Below, one piece after another: positions 60,116-64,000 of a DNA stretch of 64,000 nt. The DNA is from Chamaea fasciata (Eukaryota > Chordata > Aves > Passeriformes > Sylviidae): positions 54,835,563-54,899,562 of the forward strand of contig JARCOQ010000005.1 of the NCBI GenBank assembly GCA_029207755.1, read 5' to 3'. The position numbers and the translations under genes were made by a program. Below the pieces are notes generated by a model. It was not told the DNA's origin, did not search any database, and saw only the letters and a list, made by a program, of their open reading frames with translations. Numbering within the stretch: position 1 is the first letter of the stretch; every line of letters begins with the position of its first letter.

Positions 60116-63100
60116 GGCACGGGCAAATACACCAGGCACAGGACAGTATCTAAAATGGAATGTTTCAACCCACATCTCTACAGGTTTCAGAAAGCTTCCA
60201 GGCCTGCTCAGAAACTGCAGGAATGGTAGCATTTGTGCATCAGTTCCACAGACACTGTGAATAAGACATGTCTCTTTGTAAGTATTACTGCGTCCTTTCT
60301 GACAGAACATGAAGTTGGAATGCTGGGTACCTTACGCCATTCCCTACCACGTGCTGTGTATTCCTAGAAGACCTGCTTCCCATCGCAGTGCGTGGCTGCC
60401 GCATGTACTGCTGCCCTCTCGTGTGGGCCTGCGGGGAACTGCAGCGTTGGCACAGCCGAAGAGACCCGATTTTCTGGTGCCTGCCCCCGGCATCACCTTT
60501 CACCTCAGCCCTAGAGCTAATGGACACTGCTGCCTTTCTCATTTGCTCTGTCACCGTCTCCTCCACGCTCGTTTTGTGCGTGACACAAGTGACGTGACAA
60601 TGGAGAATCCGGGTCATAGTCTTGGCAGCCACGCTGCATATCTGCCAGGCCAAGGAAACGCTTAAGACAACGTTGTAGCAGCAAAATGTTGTCAAAGGTC
60701 AGCTGGCACTCTGGGGTTTCCCCTCAGTGTGCCAAGAGGGCCAGTTCCACCTCATCGATCAAAGTTCACCTCAGGCTGATTGGGACTGCTACAGCCAAAT
60801 CATCTGTTCTGAACACATAACATTTTATGAACAGCAGTTTGATACACACAATAAAAGTTGTGACAGGTAGTAATTTAGGAGAAGCTCTGCAGGCAACCAC
60901 AAAGACATTCCAGTTATTTCCCACTTAAAGGCTGGCCTGAATTTCATTTTAGCAATAGCTCCTGATGGTACTTCTGTGATACCATGTCACTGGCTTCAAA
61001 GCTGCATGATTCACTTTCCATCACACTGGCACTGGAAGGGACTTCAGGGCAAATACTAATCAGGTTAAACGTGTTTTACTTGGTCTACATCTCATTCTCT
61101 TACTTCCATCACCCTCACTTTTTTGTTGTTTTTTTTGTTTCTGTTTTAATCAGAAGCCCTCCTTTTAAAAATACCTAGGCAGGTAATTATTGGCACTCAT
61201 TTGTGTTGCACTGGATAAGGTGGGGTTTTTAAGCACACTTGCCACAAGCCCAGCTGGAGGTCTGAATACTTTTTTGTCAAACTTTTTCTCATTAAAAATA
61301 AATCGTATTTTTCTTTCCTACAACTTGACCCAGGATTGAATATTAGATCTTTTATGCTGCATTTTCCTGCTAAGTCTTCCAATTACCAACTATCTTCCTC
61401 CTTTTGCAGAGGGGTAGAACAAGACACAGCATGTCAATAAGCAATAAGCACAGTCTGGTGTAGTGGTATTTCACCTCCATCAGCTTCCAGATGTCTGAAC
61501 AGAAGTGTGATGACACTGTGATGACACTCTCTCACTGTTCCAGAGATGCCTGTAGCCTTTCCACAGCCAGGGATTCAGATCCAAAAAGCCTTTAGAAATC
61601 AAACTTCGGATTCCATGGGGGAGAAGCTCCAGAGCTGCCTGTGTGGCAGCAAGGAGGGAGGCACACACAGAGCCTCCAGAAGTGGTATGAGGACACTGGC
61701 AGTGCCTGAGTTGCTCAAACAAGCAGTGAGGTTGCTCAGGGAAGTTTATCAACTCTGATTGCATCAGTTCCTAGTTGCACTAGCAAATGCCAAAGAGGCT
61801 CCTTTCCAGTCAGCCCTGGACAGCACACAGAGCTCACTGCAAAGGATGGGGGAAAAAGTACATCGCATACTCACCTGGAAAAAGGGAACAAAATAGAACA
61901 ACTGAGATTGTCTCCATCCGATATTTCTGGAGAAAGTTAATGATGAAGCAGTGGCTGACCCAGAAAATACTCATTAACACTAGCTACAATATCAAAGGTA
62001 GCAAATATATCATTTTCAAGCAAGGCAATAATGGGGACCATTGCTCATTGTGCCCTACTTCAGACACCAGACATCTTAGTTGAAACAATCATTAAAAATT
62101 TGGGTTATAAAGGAATACTACCTAGCTGGCACAGACATGACAGGCAGAAGAATTCAGTACGGCTTCTGAACAAAATGGATCATTGATCTGGTCTGGTTTT
62201 GCAACTCATTAGTGGTTCAGTTACACTGAGCTAGTTAGTGCTGCAGCAGCCACATACAAATACACCACTTTGTTCTTTAAAGGCAAAGCAAAAGATCAGA
62301 ACCATCAGCTGTAGCCCTGGCTCTGCTGAGCACGCTGGGAAACATTAGTTACCACAAAAGCCAGCCAGCTGACTGGCACAGGAGCAGGAAAGGGCACCTT
62401 TCAGAGCACAGGGCCTCCACAACTTCCACCGCCCTGACAACAGTGCCACCCACGTGCTAGGGCTTCAGTGGAGTTCATGGCATTGTCCTATTGCCAGTCA
62501 ACAGTGCCACTACTGTTAGCTCACTTCTCCTCACATCTAATGAGATTAGGCTCCAGTTAGCTTAGGAAAATCCATTTGTTAGGATATTAGACTAAGGACT
62601 GCATTTGGATGGCTTAAATCACAAGTCTCCAGCTGTATCAAGTTCCCAGCCTTGATTAGCTCAAATGATCTCAAGCAAGCTTCACACCCTCCCTGGTGTC
62701 AGCACAGTAACTACACCTGAATCTGGCCTAAAAGACCTTCTGCTCCTTGTTCAAAGATTAATTTCTTTCTGCTCCCTGAAGCATCACGGCACCCTGCAGT
62801 TGTTGAGGGAAGAATCTGTACATTTGGTTCCTCTCCCTGATCACCTCCAAGTGACCCTCTGCCTCTTTGCTTTAAGTTACACTTCCCCCAAGTCACTGAC
62901 CAATTCTGTCATTTCAAGGTTACTGTTTATATTAATAACAGTTCCTCAGCTGAAAACAAGCTCCTCTTCCCTTTTGCAGTGCCTGGGCTTTATCTGACTG
63001 AGATTACAGCACACTTACAGTAAAGGAGCTCTCTCGTCTGCCACAGAGGCCCCACACCAACCAGCTGTGTGTCCCACACCCCAAGCAAATCACCATTTAA

Positions 63101-63284
63101 GGAGAGCTCCTTTGGCCTAATGCTCAACACAGGGCCATTTCTGGAACTGTTTGAGCTGGACACACCAACCCTGGCCTTGGCCCTGCCTTCAGACCCAGTG
63201 TTCTGCAACAGAGTCCCAGCGGCTCTGTCGTGAGATGTGCGCGACGTGAACAGTGCAATCCCAGCAAACCATGAACTGTAAAGA

Positions 63285-64000
63285 CCCAAAGTTTCAGAGG
63301 GGAATTTATTGTATGGGAGCATATCCAGTATTTTTTGTCAACCATTCATGAGAATAATAAAAAATAGAAGATTTTTAAATGACAAAAAATATAGTTACAT
63401 ATAATACAGGTTTTCATCTTGCATTGAAGCGGAGCAGTAATAAAATGCTCACTCGTGTTTTCACAGTTTGTGTTGCTTCTCTAGGTTAAAGCATCAGCAA
63501 CTCAAGTGTTCCAGTCAGAACCCCAAGTTAGCAGTTTCATGGGATGGTGAGGGTGAACGCTCTCAGCATTCTGACACACTTCACAAGTACAGCAGGCACA
63601 CTTGATCCACTTCAGAACTACTAAAATTTTCAGAGGTACCAGCTACACTTGAGGCATCCTTGCTGTAACTGAAAGGGTTTTGCATCAGAACACATTTTTT
63701 AGGCCCCAGTCAGAAACGCATCTGTGGAACACTCAAGAATGTGCTTAAATCCAATCCGGTTCAAAGGGCTCCGAGCTGATCCTTTGTGACCCCCTTGTTC
63801 TGCCCTCACAAGCACCACACATGAGCACAAAGCTCTAACCAGTACTTGGTCACATGTGTAAAGTGCTTGCAAGACCACAAAGGATTTAACATTCTTCAGC
63901 ACTCCACTTAGAGACCTAAAGGCATTCACTGCACGCGTACATTGGTATTTACTACACACACTTACACCCAGCACCCAATATTATTGCAATAATTCTTTGC
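63285..64000 (-). other. Probable 3'UTR end of a minus-strand gene, perhaps RASSF8
   Basis: Read on the minus strand, the AT-rich sequence ends with AATAAA at 63310-63305. Synteny in other amniotes places RASSF8 next to BHLHE41 with converging 3' ends, which fits this position and strand. No coding exon is present within the window, so the assignment rests on position and the poly(A) signal only. Confidence 0.35.

Larger units (their letters stand above)
57971..63284. other. Intergenic region, right part
   Basis: No gene recognised. It contains short AT microsatellites (near 58145 and 58750), two MIR-like fragments and several chance open frames, the longest 168 codons at 59297-59800 (non-ATG start). 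Confidence 0.5.

Noticed and set aside
1..64000. tRNA, rRNA, CRISPR or phage/defence genes
   Set aside because: No cloverleaf-type sequence, rRNA text, regularly spaced repeats or prokaryotic gene layout was seen.

Overview
The window looks like part of a bird chromosome (possibly a passerine, but the order cannot be fixed from the sequence). It has spliced vertebrate genes with GT-AG introns, CpG islands at their 5' ends, and CR1 LINE 3' ends as almost the only recognisable interspersed repeat. A few much older MIR-like fragments are also present. No bacterial, phage, CRISPR or defence-type system is visible.

Two protein-coding genes can be reconstructed exon by exon. SSPN (sarcospan) lies on the minus strand in three coding exons (18875-18552, 7765-7679, 2884-2519) and gives a 258-residue four-pass membrane protein of the dystrophin-glycoprotein complex. 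BHLHE41 (DEC2/SHARP1) lies on the plus strand in five compact exons (46087-48329) and gives a 451-residue bHLH-Orange transcriptional repressor of the circadian system. The two genes are divergent, with about 27 kb between their start codons. This matches the SSPN-BHLHE41-RASSF8 neighbourhood known in other amniotes. The right edge (63.3-64.0 kb) resembles the end of a minus-strand 3'UTR, where synteny would place RASSF8, but no RASSF8 coding exon is in the window.

Layout: 1-1.9 kb is downstream of SSPN; 1.9-18.9 kb is SSPN with introns of 4.8 and 10.8 kb; 18.8-19.4 kb is its CpG-rich promoter region; 19.4-43.9 kb is intergenic, with scattered CR1 and MIR-like fragments and an unrecognised possible degenerate element on the minus strand at 39.4-43.3 kb; 43.9-48.5 kb is a large CpG island holding the BHLHE41 promoter and exons; 48.3-50.0 kb is the BHLHE41 3'UTR; 53.7-58.0 kb is a cluster of CR1 3' ends surrounding an orphan CpG island at 54.29-54.77 kb; 58-63.3 kb is intergenic.

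The genes do not form an operon or pathway. The nearest thing to a functional link is that BHLHE41 binds CACGTG E-boxes, and such boxes occur in its own promoter region and 20 bp upstream of the SSPN start codon. The least explained piece of sequence is the orphan CpG island at 54.3-54.8 kb, which has promoter-type motifs but no recognised gene.
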